The translations under genes were made by a program, and so were the position numbers. From positions 1 to 64,000 of the forward strand of contig CAITLU010000048.1 in the NCBI GenBank assembly GCA_903893315.1: 64,000 nt of DNA, read 5' to 3'. The first letter of the stretch is position 1; each line of letters starts with the position of its first letter. Under the pieces are notes generated by a model. The model was not told where the DNA came from and did no database searches. It saw only the letters and a program-made list of their open reading frames with translations. Below, one piece after another: positions 1 through 10,187 of the stretch. Source of the stretch: an uncultured bacterium (GTDB lineage Bacteria > Desulfobacterota > Binatia > UBA1149 > CAITLU01).

Positions 1-3
1 CCG

Positions 4-3000
4 TTAACGCACCGACGTAGTGCCAGCCGCGCTGGCGGTCGTTCCGCCGCCGCTGCGGACAGTACCGCTAACTGACAGAACGCTGCCGCTTGCCAGACTC
101 TCCGACACGAGCACGCGGGCACGAACCGATCCGCTGGAACTGCCGAGCCCGCTCCACGTGACGTGATCGCCGACGACCAGTGCGCCTGCGGGAACCGTGC
201 TCTGCACGCTCAATCCGGGCGGCAACGTCAACGTGAGTTGCCCGGCGCCTTGCAGTCCATCGTAAGAAGCATGGACGTCGGTCGTGAGTCCCCTGGTCAC
301 CGCCGGAGCGAGCATGAGCGCCAACGACAGTTCTCCGACCGTCGGCGAAGAATCACGAATCACCGTCGTCGCCTGCGCGGTCGCAGTCTTCCCGCTCGGG
401 TCGCTCGTTGACCCGCGAATGAGCAGAGTACGGCCGGCAAGCGCCCCGGCGTCGACGTTCACGCGCAGCTTTAGCAGTCCGCTGCCGGCGCTCAGGCCGG
501 TCCAGACCACGGTGCTGGCATCGAACGTCGCCGCCGGTACCGCGAGCGACGGGGTCAATTCCGGCGGCAACACCAGCGTCACCGACCCGGGACTTTGCAG
601 GCCCTCGTAGCGGGCCGAAATGTCCGTGCTGGTGCCGGCCGTGACCGAACGAAGAGCGCTCAGACCCAGAGCCAGTTGCCCGCCGTCACCCGGCGCGCTG
701 CCAGAACCGATAACCGTCTGCGTCTCGTCGCCTACGATGTCGGTGCTCTCGTCGGTCATGGTCACGCTGGCGACCATGACGGTTCCGTCGGGCACGTCGT
801 TGACGACGGCGTCGATCTTCACCGCACCGGTCGGAGACGGCAGGTCGTTCCAGAACAGGGTCTTGTCGGTCCCGCCGCTCGGCGCTGGAACGGCCGCGAC
901 CACCGTCACCTCGTTCGGCAGCGAAATGGTCATCTGGTTGCTGCCGACGGCTTCGCGATACCGCGCGGTGTAACGGATCGGCAGACCCGAACGGCCGTGA
1001 GTCTGTCCCTTGATGGACGTAAACAGTTTTTCCTGGTGCGACACCACGGCTACGTGCTCGCACACCGCAACCTGGCCAGCCCTGTCATCCATCAGCGCGC
1101 TGCCGGTCAGGATCACCTGGTCCTGGGCCGCCACGCTGACCATGGTGCTGACGGTCACTTTCCCGGCCGTCCTTGCAAGCGAGCCCCAGTACAGCGTTCT
1201 GCCGTCTTGCACATTCGGCACCGGTGTCACCCTCTTGATGATGACATCGGCCGGCAACGTGAGTGAGAGTTCGTTGTTGGCGGATCCGTTCTTGTACCTG
1301 ACCTCGTACTTCACGTCGCGGCCAGGACGCACGAACACCTGAGCACGCACGAAGCACGTCAGACCGGCGCCGTCGGTGCTTCCTCCGCGCACGCGGAAGA
1401 AGTTGCTGGCAGTAACCGTGCGGCCAGTGGCGTCACTCAGCGTCGCCACGTTTTCGATCGCGCTGCCGACGGCAGCATCGGGGTTGATGCGAGCCGTGAG
1501 GAAGGCCTTGCCGACCGTGCGCGGCCTGAAGGCCGAGATATCGAACGTCGCGGTGTTGCCCACGATCGTCACTATGGCGTCCGGCGACGTGGCGGAAAGC
1601 AGTTCCAGATTCTCCGGCAACGGATCGACGATCGTCACGTCGCTCAGCGCGTCGCGGCAGGCATTGGACCACTGCAAGGTGTACTGGACCTCTCCGCCAG
1701 GATTGGCGTTGCCCGAGTGCAATTTCCCTAGTGAAACACGGCAAGCCGACGACCCGCACGATCCGTCACGGATGATGGTGCCGTCGGTGATCGTGTCGTT
1801 GACTGGATTGGTGTCGTCAAGACTGGAGACACTCGCCGTATTGTTCACGGTGGAGGTCCCTTCGGCGATGGCTACCGTCAGCGTGATATCCGGCGACGTC
1901 GCTCCGAACGCTATCACACCCGTCGTATCGCAGGTCACGACCTGGCCAACGGCCGAACAAGCCCAGCCGGTTCCGGCAGCGGACACGAACGTCAACCCGG
2001 CGGGCAGAGTATCCGTCACGGTAATCAAGCCGCTGGACGCATCCGGCCCGAGGTTTCGCACCGCCAGCGTGTAGTTTCCGGCGGCGCAAGTCTCGAACAC
2101 TCCGCTGTGAGTCTTGGTGATGCTGAGATCGGAACCGCTGCTGGTAGAGCCGCTCCCAAAGTCACCGAAATCGACGACCACGGCGCTGAGTCCCACAGTC
2201 ATCGTCGCGCTGTTTGGCGTGGTGCTCGTGTAGTCCGTCGGATCGACTTCCACTACCGTGTAAGATCCGAACGCCAGGCCGTCGAAGCTGTATTCGCCGG
2301 CCGGATTCGTGGTCGTGACACAAGCGGAGACGCACGACGGCCCGTTAAGCCTCACTGTCACAGTCTTGAGTCCGACGTCGCCGACATCCTTCGTGCCGTC
2401 ACCGTCGAGGTCCCTGAACACCACTCCGGAGATGTTGCCGACCACCGACGAAGATGCGGCGTGCGAATTGTCGGTCGCATCCGGGTCGCTCGTCGTTGAC
2501 GAGACGGTTGCCGTATTGACCACCGGACTCGCTCCGGCGTAGGGACTCGGCACGTGGAACGTCGAGGTTATGGTACGCGTCACGCCCGCGGCCAAGGCCC
2601 CGAGCGAGCACGGATACGCAGTGGTGCAGCCTCCGGCATTGGATACGAAGGTGAGCCCGCTCGGCGTCGAGTCGGCCACACTGACCGCAGCCGCGTTCGA
2701 CGGTCCGTTGTTGGTGACGGTGATGGTGTAGACCAGGTTACCGCCCGGTGTGAACGAAGAGGGTCCGGTCTTGTTGATCGCAATGTCGGCGCTTGCCGCC
2801 ACCGCGATCGACGACGTAGCCGTGTTGTTGGCGGGCGTGGGGTCGGTGGTCGTGGCCGAAACCGTCGCCGTATTAGAGACCGGGTCAGGCGTCTTGTACG
2901 AGGAAGGCACCGAATACGTGCTCGTTATCGTCCGAGTCACACCCGAAGCGACGGTTCCGAGCGAACACGGATACGCGGTAACACAGTCACCGGAGTTGGA

Positions 3001-6000
3001 CACGAACGTGAGTCCGCTCGGCGTCGAGTCGGCAACGCTGACCCCAGCCGCGGACGACGGCCCGTTGTTGGTGACGGTCACCGTGTAGACGACGTTGGCG
3101 CCCGGAGTGATCGACGACGGTCCGCTCTTGCTGATCGTGACGTCGGCGCTTGCTGCCAGCGCGATCGACGATGTAGCCGTGTTGTTGGCAGGCGTCGGGT
3201 CGGTGGTCGTGGACGAAACCGTCGCCGTGTTCGAGACCGGGTCCGGCGTCGTGTACGAGGACGGCACCGAATACGTGCTCGTTATCGTGAGCGTCGCGCC
3301 GTCCGCGACGGTCCCGAGCGAACATGGATACGCGCTAACGCAGTCACCGGAGTTGGAGACGAAGGTGAGTCCGCTCGGCGTCGAGTCGGCAACGCTGACC
3401 CCGGCCGCGGACGACGGCCCGTTGTTGGTGACGGTTACCGTGTAGACGACGTTGGCGCCCGGAGTGATCGATGAAGGTCCGCTCTTGCTGATCGTGACGT
3501 CGGCGCCTGCCGCCACCGCGATCGACGAGGTAGCGCTGTTGTTGGCAGGCGTCGGGTCGCTGGTCGTGGACGAGACCGTCGCCGTGTTCGAGACCGGGTC
3601 CGGCGTCGTGTACGAGGACGGCACCGAATAGGTAGTCGTTATCGTACGGGTCGCACCCGAAGCGACGGATCCGAGCGAGCACGGATACGCGGTGGTGCAG
3701 CCGCCGGAGTTGGACACGAAGGTGAGCCCGCTCGGGGTCGAGTCGGCAACGCTGACCCCGGCCGCGTCCGACGGTCCGTTGTTGGTGACGGTAACCGTGT
3801 AGACGACGTTAGCGCCCGGAGTAATCGACGACGGTCCGCTCTTGCTGATCGTGACGTCGGCGCTTGCCGCCACCGCGAGCGACGACGTAGCCGTGTTGTT
3901 GGCAGACGTTGAATCAGCGGTCGTGGATGAAACCGTCGCCGTGTTCGAAACCGGGTCCGGCGTCGAGTACGAAGACGGCACCGAATAGGTAGTCGTTATC
4001 GTGAGTGTCGCACCGTCCGCGACGGTCCCGAGCGAGCACGGATACGCGGTAACGCAGTCGCCGGAGTTGGACACGAAGGTGAGTCCGCTCGGCGTCGAGT
4101 CGGCAACGCTGACCGCGGCCGCATTAGACCATCCGTTGTTTGTGACGGTCACGGTGTAGACCACGTTGCTGCCCGGCGTGACCGACGCAGGCCCGGTCTT
4201 GGTCACGGACAGGTCGGCGACCGCGACGTTCGTGTCGAGGAAGTCGTTGCCGGTACTGGATCCCGCCGGCGGCGCGGCTACAGGGATTGCGTTGTCGTTG
4301 GCGCCGGCGGAGTCGGCGGTGCTGTGGTAGCCGGTCGGATCGGTCTCCACGACTACGTAGTCGCCGGGAGGAATGCCGTTGAACGCGTACGCGCCGCCGC
4401 CCGCCGTCGTCGTCGACAGGAAGAGAACGCCGTCGGAAACATCGCCGTCTCCGTTCGGATCGGTGTACAGATCGATTGTCACACCGTCGATTCCGGAGTC
4501 GGAATCCGCCAGGTTCCCGTCATAGTCGACGTCCGAGCGCACCTCGCCGCTGACGTCGGAGTAGTCGGCCGGGTTGATGATGGCGTCGAGGAAATTGTTG
4601 TTCACGAACGCAGTGGGCGTCGCCGCCGTCACCGCAACGCGGTTGTCGGTGTGGCTGCCCTCGGTGTCGTCGATGCTCTGGTATCCGATCGGATCGGTCT
4701 CGACGACGACGTAACTGCCGAGCGCGAGGTTGGTGAACTCGTAGCTGCCGTCGGCCAGCGTCGCCTGTACCTGAACGACCGCGCCGTCGCTCGGATCACC
4801 GTCACCGTTGGGATCGGTGTGAAGTGCGACCGAGATGCTCGAGAGTGCGGCGTCACCGCCGAATCCGGCGGCGCCCTGGTCCTCGTCGACAACACCGCTG
4901 ATGCCGGCGGCCTGCGTCACGATGGTGGCCGGGCCCCTGGAAGGCGGAACCGGATCGCCGTTCGCGTCCGTTACATAATCGGCGGCGGCGACGTTGGTGG
5001 CCGGATTGCACGCACCCGCTGCCCGCAGGGTCACCGACAACGTGGTCGATGCTCCCGGCGCAAGGCCTGCGCCTCCGGTTACGTCGCTCCACACGAGGCT
5101 GCCGTAGGCCGAGCCATCAGCCGTGCGCGTCGACGACACGAACGTGAAGCAGGCACCGCTGTAGGTATCTTCGAGAGGCAGCGCGGCGATGGTCGTGTCG
5201 CCGGTGTTCTGGACCGTGATCGAAAAGACTACGGCGTCGCCCTTCGTGGCTGGCCCCGGATTCGGACTCACCAGTGTCTTGCTGACCAGAAGCGACGGGT
5301 TAGTGATCACGAGGCCCGCACTGGCGCTGCCTGTGACTCCGCTTCCGGCATTGGCGCCCGCGGTGTTGACCGCCGGACTCGCCGACGCCAGCGCGGTGTA
5401 GTTGATGATCAGTTCGACGCTCGCTCCAGATATCATTGGGCCGACGTTGGACCACGTCAGCGTTCCGACACCGACCGAACTCGGCGCCGGCGAAGCGCTC
5501 ACGTAGGTGAGATTTGCACCCGGGAAGGTGTCCGTGACGGCAACCGTCGACAGGGTAGTGTTGCCGGTGTTGGCCACGCGGACGCGGAACTGGACGGCCT
5601 CGCCGACCGTGGCCTGGCCGTCGGCGGGAGCGAGCAGCGTCTTGGTCACGGTGACGCCGGGCGAACCCGAGGGGACCACGCCGGTATCTCCGCAGACATC
5701 GGTCGCATCGTTCGGATCGGTGTACGACACGGAAAGAGCCGACCCCAACGGCGCGTAAAGCGAGCCGTTGTTGTTGGTTCCCGCGACCGTGGAACTCGCC
5801 GGCGAGCAGGCCGCGAAGATTCCGGTATCCAGCCCCGTCTCGGTCAGCGTCAGGACTTCGCTGTCACCACTGCCGCTGACGATCGTCGCCGTGACCGTTT
5901 CGGCCGCAAGCGCATTGGTGTTCTGGTCGAGGTCGGTAACGCGAACGCAGACCTGCTCGTTCGCTGCATAGGTGGCTGCGCTGGCCCCGTCCGCACCGGT

Positions 6001-9000
6001 GGTGAACGAATTGGAGCACGGCGTGCCAAGGTCGAGCTGGCTCAGCGTGATGCCGGTCGAATTGGAAGCGGTGACGGTGTTCTCGAAACCTTCCCTGGCG
6101 GTAGCCGCGATGTCGTAGCTTCCCGTCGTCGAGCCGGTATTCCACTGGTATTCGTAGGTTTTGGTACAACTGGTTGTATTGACCACATGCTCGGCGCCGA
6201 GCGTCGTGGAAATGTCGCCCGCGGTACCCGACCCGTCGATGCTGAGAGCCAGACTGGTGACGTCGGCGGCGCCGAACGGGTCGCCGACCACGCTGCGAAC
6301 ATAGAGAGTCTGGCCGTTCGCCGCCGTAACAGCGACCGCGCCGCCCGAGTAGGCAGCGTCGTAGACTCTCACCGAATCCGCGTGGATCACCGTCGTCGTC
6401 GCGAAACTGACGAAGGACGGCTTGGTAGTGCTGTCGTACTGGATCTGGAACGCGACAGCCCCGCTGTTGGTTACGATGAGTTCAAGGGCCGAGCCGGACG
6501 GCACCGTTACCGGCGAGCCAAGGGCCGGGAACGTGAAGGTCAGTTTGCTCCCGTCCGAAGACACGGCACTGCTGGTCGCGATCGTCGTCGCGCCGTACTT
6601 CAATACGGCGGTGACGGACGGACTCGCCGGCATCGAGCCGCCGGTCGTGAAATAGGTCTGTGCACTGACGACCGAACCGGCCGGCAACGTGAGGGCCTCG
6701 CACAAGGCCGGCGTCTGCGTGAACGTAGCGCTCGCGCTGCCGCCCGAGCCACCAGGAGAGATTGAAACGCCGGCGGCCGCCCAACTGGTGGAGGGCGTGA
6801 CAGCCCAGGCCTCGGTCACGCTGGCCGCGCCGGCGTTGTAGCTCGCAGCGCCGCGGACCTGGGCATTGCCGGTGCCGCTGGTGAGGCTCCGGTTCCACAG
6901 CAGCGTGCGCGGCGCGCTGAGCGCCGACAGAGTGCCGGGATCGTCGAGAGAGATCACGTCGAAGACCAGGCGTCCCGCCGCTGATGGGATCGTGACGCTC
7001 GGTGCGGTACTGACCCCGGTCGCGGTGACGAGAGACAACGTCTGGGCCGTGTCGACGTCTCCGAATGTGACTGCGCCGCCAACCATGTCCATCGCGACGG
7101 TGGTCGCGGCCTGGGTCACCACGACGTTGGCCGTGGTGCTCGCCGGCGGGTTGAACATGTACCAGACCTCGACAATGGCATCGACGTTGACGGTACTGAA
7201 TGCTACCCCGAGCTTCGTGAGGTTGGCGTTGTTGAACGTGACGCTGCCGATCGTGGGATTCTGGCCCGCGCTGCAGTTGGCGCCGTTGCACTCCAGCGAC
7301 ACGCCCACCAGCAGCAGCGTGTTGGTCCCGCTGCCGGTCGAGTGACTGAAGGTGATCGAGGTGGCGCCGGTCGCGGTGCCGCTGGTGGCGGCGCCGCTGA
7401 CGCTCACGCTGCCGCCGGAAGACACGGCCAGCGATGAAGTGGTGGCCGTCGTCACGTCGGAAGTTGCCGCCGGCGCGACCCGGTCCAGATCCTGATCGGG
7501 GCTGCCGGACCCGTCGGTGCTCAGGTACAGGATCTTGGTGTGCGAGCCCGCCGCCACAGAGGTCGAGTCGCTGCACATATCGCCGAAGGACGGGTCTCTG
7601 TAGGAAACCGACAGCGTGTCACCTACCAGCAGATGCAGCACCCCGTCGTTGGGCGTCATACCCGAAGTCGATGAAGTGGTCAGACCCGAAGTGTTGCGGA
7701 ACACGCCGGTGTTCACACCTGTCTCAGTCAGCGTGATGGTCTCGAGATCTCCGCCCGTGGTGTTGTTGACCACGACGGAAAAAGTCTGAACCGTGCCCGC
7801 GGCAGTGTTGGCATCGGCGTCCGTGACCGTGACGTACAGGTCGGCTCCGACTCCGGTGGACGTGATCGTCACACCGCCGCTGCCGGTGAAGTCGATTACG
7901 CACTGAGTTGCACCCGCGGACGGCGGGATCATCTCCACGTTGGTCGAGGTTGCGCCGGTGCTCGAGTCGGCAGTGTTGGGAATCGCGCCCTCGGCGGCAA
8001 CGATCGTGCGGTATGTGAAAGACGTCGATCCGCGGCGCGGAATGACCGGAATCATGTAACCGGTCTCGTCGAGCGGGAACGCGGAGACTCCAGAATCCGC
8101 AATCGCGATGCCGTCTCGGGTCGTACTGCCGGTCACATAAGTCAGCGAGGACGGAAGCGGGTCACGCATGATCACGTTGCCGATCGCGATCAGCCCCTGG
8201 TTGCTGAGCGTGATCGTGTATTCGATGGTGTCGCCGACGCTCAGACCTGAGGGCGCGACATCGGTGTACATCGACGAAGTCTTGGTCAGCGTCGGAACCG
8301 GGAAGTTCGGAATCGTGGTGCCGACGTCGAGGTAGGGAAGTCCGGGACCTGCCACAGCCGGATCCTGACCCCACGCCGCAGTGATGAGCGTGCCGTCGAG
8401 CGTGTACAGACGCATGCCGGTCTGATCACGATCGGCTTCGTAGATTCGGCGGACCTCGAGCGCGGCCGCACTCACTGCAAGGTCGCACTTGCCGCCGGCC
8501 GGGTCTGTGACGGGGCCGGCGCGGTCGCCGTTGTAGTCGATGTAGATCGTCGTCGCCGCGACCGGCGTGACCCACACCGGACTGCCGTTCTGGGTACCGT
8601 CGGAACTTCCGGGGCCCCAACCGACGACGGCTTCGGTAGTCAGGTTCGCAGCCGGAACCAGATCGAAGCCCCAGTCGTGAACGTTGTTCTGGGTCGGTTC
8701 GGCTCCGACTGTACCGACGGCGAAAAACTCCTGTCCGGTCGCACTGGTAAATTCGGTGCCGGAGTTCTGAGGTGCCAGGAAAGTGTAGGTCGACTTTGCA
8801 GGGATGCTGAACGAACCGCTGCCGGTGCGGGTCAGATAGTTGATCGTGTTGGCCGCGACGCCGGGGTTGTAGAGAAAGAGGTAGGTGTCATCGCCGTCCG
8901 AGGCGGTGCCGACCGGGGAGAAATACTGTGAGCTCCACTGGTCAATGGACGGAATGGTGAACCAGCGCGATTCGTAGTTCGCACCGATGTCGCCGGTGAG

Positions 9001-9867
9001 CAGTTGAACCTGAACCGGCTTGGTCGAAGTGACCGTTGCGCCGCGGTTGACGCCGCCGGCCACCTGATACGATTCGCCCTGGTTTACGGTAGTCGTGATG
9101 TCGACAGTCCCGTTACCATCGACGTCAATCTGCACGACCGTGTTGTTGAGGGCAGCCATTACCAGCATCGACGTGTATTCGAACATCGAGGCCGTCAGCG
9201 GTGTCGGGAAGATGACGTTCTGCCCGATCGGCATGATGAAATTGGTGCCCCAGTCGATGGTCGGCTGAACCTCGGTGGCATCGGCGAGGACGGGACCGGG
9301 GCTGGTGGCCCAGGCCGAACGTGACATGACTATTCCGCGCGTCGCGCCGACCCGGTCACGGCCGTCGTAAAGAATGGTCGCCGCGTTTCTCGGCAGCGGC
9401 ACCAGATTGCGCAGCGCCAGTACGGTACCGTAAGTGAAGGAGACCGGGTCATGGACGAACCCGGGCGGGATGCCGTTCGCGTCGTTACCGTCGCCCCAGA
9501 TCTTGGTCGAAGCCTGAACCGGATTGTTGAGGTCGATCTCGTAGCCGTCTTCCCAATGATCGTAGACGACCCGGGTTCCGGCCACCGCCACCACGATCGA
9601 GATGACCGAGTCCATCGTCGCACCGGTAGCCGGAGCCAGCGTCAGGAAGGACGCGCGGATCTGCGCCTCCGGCATCGGCACGTAGTACTCCTGCACGATG
9701 CTCTGAGCGTGTGCGCCGGCAGCCGAGGTCAGCAGCAGCGCAACCGCGAGCATAAGTGCGCGCACACCCGTTGCCGCCCTGCCGGCCCGGCAATTAAGTT
9801 CGGTCGCCGCCCCCCCCTCTCTGCCAACATAGCTGAGACACTCTCGAATCATTGATTTATTGCGCAT
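4..9867 (-). CDS. Giant secreted DUF11 / SdrD-B-like repeat protein
   Basis: A 3287-residue protein, complete, with its TAA stop at 4-6. A hydrophobic signal segment lies at about residues 37-54, ending AHA, after an unusually long 35-residue leader. Residues of about 60-530 resemble the IgGFc-binding-like N-terminal module found in many DUF11 proteins. DUF11-type Ig-like beta domains follow (for example near 540-630 and 1500-1720). Two SdrD-B-like domains rich in DPNGDGD motifs, probably calcium-binding, sit near 1730-1880. Then come five near-identical 119-residue DUF11 repeats (about 1885-2480), another SdrD-B domain and further DUF11-like domains to the C-terminus. No sortase motif or outer-membrane anchor is visible. 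The role is unknown; a surface or matrix protein is a family-based inference. The start has a weak GGGGA Shine-Dalgarno. A run of eight G in codons 17-20 could cause slippage, and internal GTG/ATG starts just before the signal peptide are alternatives. Confidence 0.9.
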   Translation of the reverse strand: MRNKSMIRECLSYVGREGGAATELNCRAGRAATGVRALMLAVALLLTSAAGAHAQSIVQEYYVPMPEAQIRASFLTLAPATGATMDSVISIVVAVAGTRVVYDHWEDGYEIDLNNPVQASTKIWGDGNDANGIPPGFVHDPVSFTYGTVLALRNLVPLPRNAATILYDGRDRVGATRGIVMSRSAWATSPGPVLADATEVQPTIDWGTNFIMPIGQNVIFPTPLTASMFEYTSMLVMAALNNTVVQIDVDGNGTVDITTTVNQGESYQVAGGVNRGATVTSTKPVQVQLLTGDIGANYESRWFTIPSIDQWSSQYFSPVGTASDGDDTYLFLYNPGVAANTINYLTRTGSGSFSIPAKSTYTFLAPQNSGTEFTSATGQEFFAVGTVGAEPTQNNVHDWGFDLVPAANLTTEAVVGWGPGSSDGTQNGSPVWVTPVAATTIYIDYNGDRAGPVTDPAGGKCDLAVSAAALEVRRIYEADRDQTGMRLYTLDGTLITAAWGQDPAVAGPGLPYLDVGTTIPNFPVPTLTKTSSMYTDVAPSGLSVGDTIEYTITLSNQGLIAIGNVIMRDPLPSSLTYVTGSTTRDGIAIADSGVSAFPLDETGYMIPVIPRRGSTSFTYRTIVAAEGAIPNTADSSTGATSTNVEMIPPSAGATQCVIDFTGSGGVTITSTGVGADLYVTVTDADANTAAGTVQTFSVVVNNTTGGDLETITLTETGVNTGVFRNTSGLTTSSTSGMTPNDGVLHLLVGDTLSVSYRDPSFGDMCSDSTSVAAGSHTKILYLSTDGSGSPDQDLDRVAPAATSDVTTATTSSLAVSSGGSVSVSGAATSGTATGATSITFSHSTGSGTNTLLLVGVSLECNGANCSAGQNPTIGSVTFNNANLTKLGVAFSTVNVDAIVEVWYMFNPPASTTANVVVTQAATTVAMDMVGGAVTFGDVDTAQTLSLVTATGVSTAPSVTIPSAAGRLVFDVISLDDPGTLSALSAPRTLLWNRSLTSGTGNAQVRGAASYNAGAASVTEAWAVTPSTSWAAAGVSISPGGSGGSASATFTQTPALCEALTLPAGSVVSAQTYFTTGGSMPASPSVTAVLKYGATTIATSSAVSSDGSKLTFTFPALGSPVTVPSGSALELIVTNSGAVAFQIQYDSTTKPSFVSFATTTVIHADSVRVYDAAYSGGAVAVTAANGQTLYVRSVVGDPFGAADVTSLALSIDGSGTAGDISTTLGAEHVVNTTSCTKTYEYQWNTGSTTGSYDIAATAREGFENTVTASNSTGITLSQLDLGTPCSNSFTTGADGASAATYAANEQVCVRVTDLDQNTNALAAETVTATIVSGSGDSEVLTLTETGLDTGIFAACSPASSTVAGTNNNGSLYAPLGSALSVSYTDPNDATDVCGDTGVVPSGSPGVTVTKTLLAPADGQATVGEAVQFRVRVANTGNTTLSTVAVTDTFPGANLTYVSASPAPSSVGVGTLTWSNVGPMISGASVELIINYTALASASPAVNTAGANAGSGVTGSASAGLVITNPSLLVSKTLVSPNPGPATKGDAVVFSITVQNTGDTTIAALPLEDTYSGACFTFVSSTRTADGSAYGSLVWSDVTGGAGLAPGASTTLSVTLRAAGACNPATNVAAADYVTDANGDPVPPSRGPATIVTQAAGISGVVDEDQGAAGFGGDAALSSISVALHTDPNGDGDPSDGAVVQVQATLADGSYEFTNLALGSYVVVETDPIGYQSIDDTEGSHTDNRVAVTAATPTAFVNNNFLDAIINPADYSDVSGEVRSDVDYDGNLADSDSGIDGVTIDLYTDPNGDGDVSDGVLFLSTTTAGGGAYAFNGIPPGDYVVVETDPTGYHSTADSAGANDNAIPVAAPPAGSSTGNDFLDTNVAVADLSVTKTGPASVTPGSNVVYTVTVTNNGWSNAAAVSVADSTPSGLTFVSNSGDCVTAYPCSLGTVADGATLTITTTYSVPSSYSTPDPVSNTATVSSTTADSTSANNTATSSLAVAASADVTISKSGPSSITPGANVVYTVTVTNNGPSDAAGVSVADSTPSGLTFVSNSGGCTTAYPCSLGSVASGATRTITTTYSVPSSYTTPDPVSNTATVSSTTSDPTPANNSATSSIAVAAGADVTISKSGPSSITPGANVVYTVTVTNNGPSSAAGVSVADSTPSGLTFVSNSGDCVSAYPCSLGTVADGATLTITSTYSVPSSYTTPDPVSNTATVSSTTTDPTPANNTATSSIALAASADVTISKSGPSSITPGANVVYTVTVTNNGPSSAAGVSVADSTPSGLTFVSNSGDCVTAYPCSLGTVASGVTRTITSTYSVPSSYKTPDPVSNTATVSATTTDPTPANNTATSSIAVAASADIAINKTGPSSFTPGGNLVYTITVTNNGPSNAAAVSVADSTPSGLTFVSNAGGCTTAYPCSLGALAAGVTRTITSTFHVPSPYAGASPVVNTATVSSTTSDPDATDNSHAASSSVVGNISGVVFRDLDGDGTKDVGDVGLKTVTVRLNGPSCVSACVTTTNPAGEYSFDGLAFGSYTVVEVDPTDYTSTTPNSATMTVGLSAVVVDFGDFGSGSTSSGSDLSITKTHSGVFETCAAGNYTLAVRNLGPDASSGLITVTDTLPAGLTFVSAAGTGWACSAVGQVVTCDTTGVIAFGATSPDITLTVAIAEGTSTVNNTASVSSLDDTNPVNDTITDGTIIRDGSCGSSACRVSLGKLHSGNANPGGEVQYTLQWSNACRDALSDVTIVDPLPENLELLSATSPDAIVTIVGNTATFDISAFRPRTVGKAFLTARINPDAAVGSAIENVATLSDATGRTVTASNFFRVRGGSTDGAGLTCFVRAQVFVRPGRDVKYEVRYKNGSANNELSLTLPADVIIKRVTPVPNVQDGRTLYWGSLARTAGKVTVSTMVSVAAQDQVILTGSALMDDRAGQVAVCEHVAVVSHQEKLFTSIKGQTHGRSGLPIRYTARYREAVGSNQMTISLPNEVTVVAAVPAPSGGTDKTLFWNDLPSPTGAVKIDAVVNDVPDGTVMVASVTMTDESTDIVGDETQTVIGSGSAPGDGGQLALGLSALRSVTAGTSTDISARYEGLQSPGSVTLVLPPELTPSLAVPAATFDASTVVWTGLSAGSGLLKLRVNVDAGALAGRTLLIRGSTSDPSGKTATAQATTVIRDSSPTVGELSLALMLAPAVTRGLTTDVHASYDGLQGAGQLTLTLPPGLSVQSTVPAGALVVGDHVTWSGLGSSSGSVRARVLVSESLASGSVLSVSGTVRSGGGTTASAAGTTSVR
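2433..4217 (-). repeat. Five tandem 357-bp repeats encoding DUF11 units
   Basis: The same DNA phrase, for example the one reading tccgctcttg on the plus strand at about 3121, 3478 and 3835, recurs exactly every 357 bases, which is 119 codons. Five copies encode units that each contain TPSGLTFVSN, AYPCSLG and DPVSNTATVS motifs, with only scattered substitutions. The outermost units are the most divergent. Near-identity at DNA level suggests recent expansion or gene conversion, so copy number may vary between strains. Confidence 0.9.
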
Positions 9868-10187
9868 CTATTATCCCCAACCAGATCGTCGCGCAGTTCC
9901 CTATGCCAGCGGCGAACCAGAAAAACTCAACGAATACCGCCGTTGTCAGCGGCCCCAAAAACGAGAAGTAGCCCCCCACCCGACACAGAACACGGAGGCG
10001 GTAGTCCGCATCCGAAGCCGCGCACCGTACCCCGAGGACCTTCGCCATTCCACCCCGCCCTTGCCACACGACGCGAACCGGCCCGGCACGACGAGGCCGA
10101 GCCCCACGTTCGCACCCAGAAGGCCGAATGGATTTCCGTGCGATACGGGGTAGATGTCGTCACCTGTCGATTTAAAGAGGCAACTGG
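9868..10187. other. Intergenic region between divergent genes
   Basis: These 320 bases separate the divergently transcribed giant DUF11 gene and ovoA and must hold both promoters. Short open frames cross it on both strands, but they have no coherent protein features. I see no RNA gene, repeat or convincing operator. Confidence 0.6.

Noticed and set aside
4324-6765. Very long open frames antisense to real genes, for example 813 codons here, 616 at 56414-58264, 591 at 18223-19998 and 480 at 10818-12260
   Set aside because: They are rich in Arg, Gly and Ala, lack domain motifs, and mirror genes with clear families. Long antisense frames are expected in high-GC DNA.
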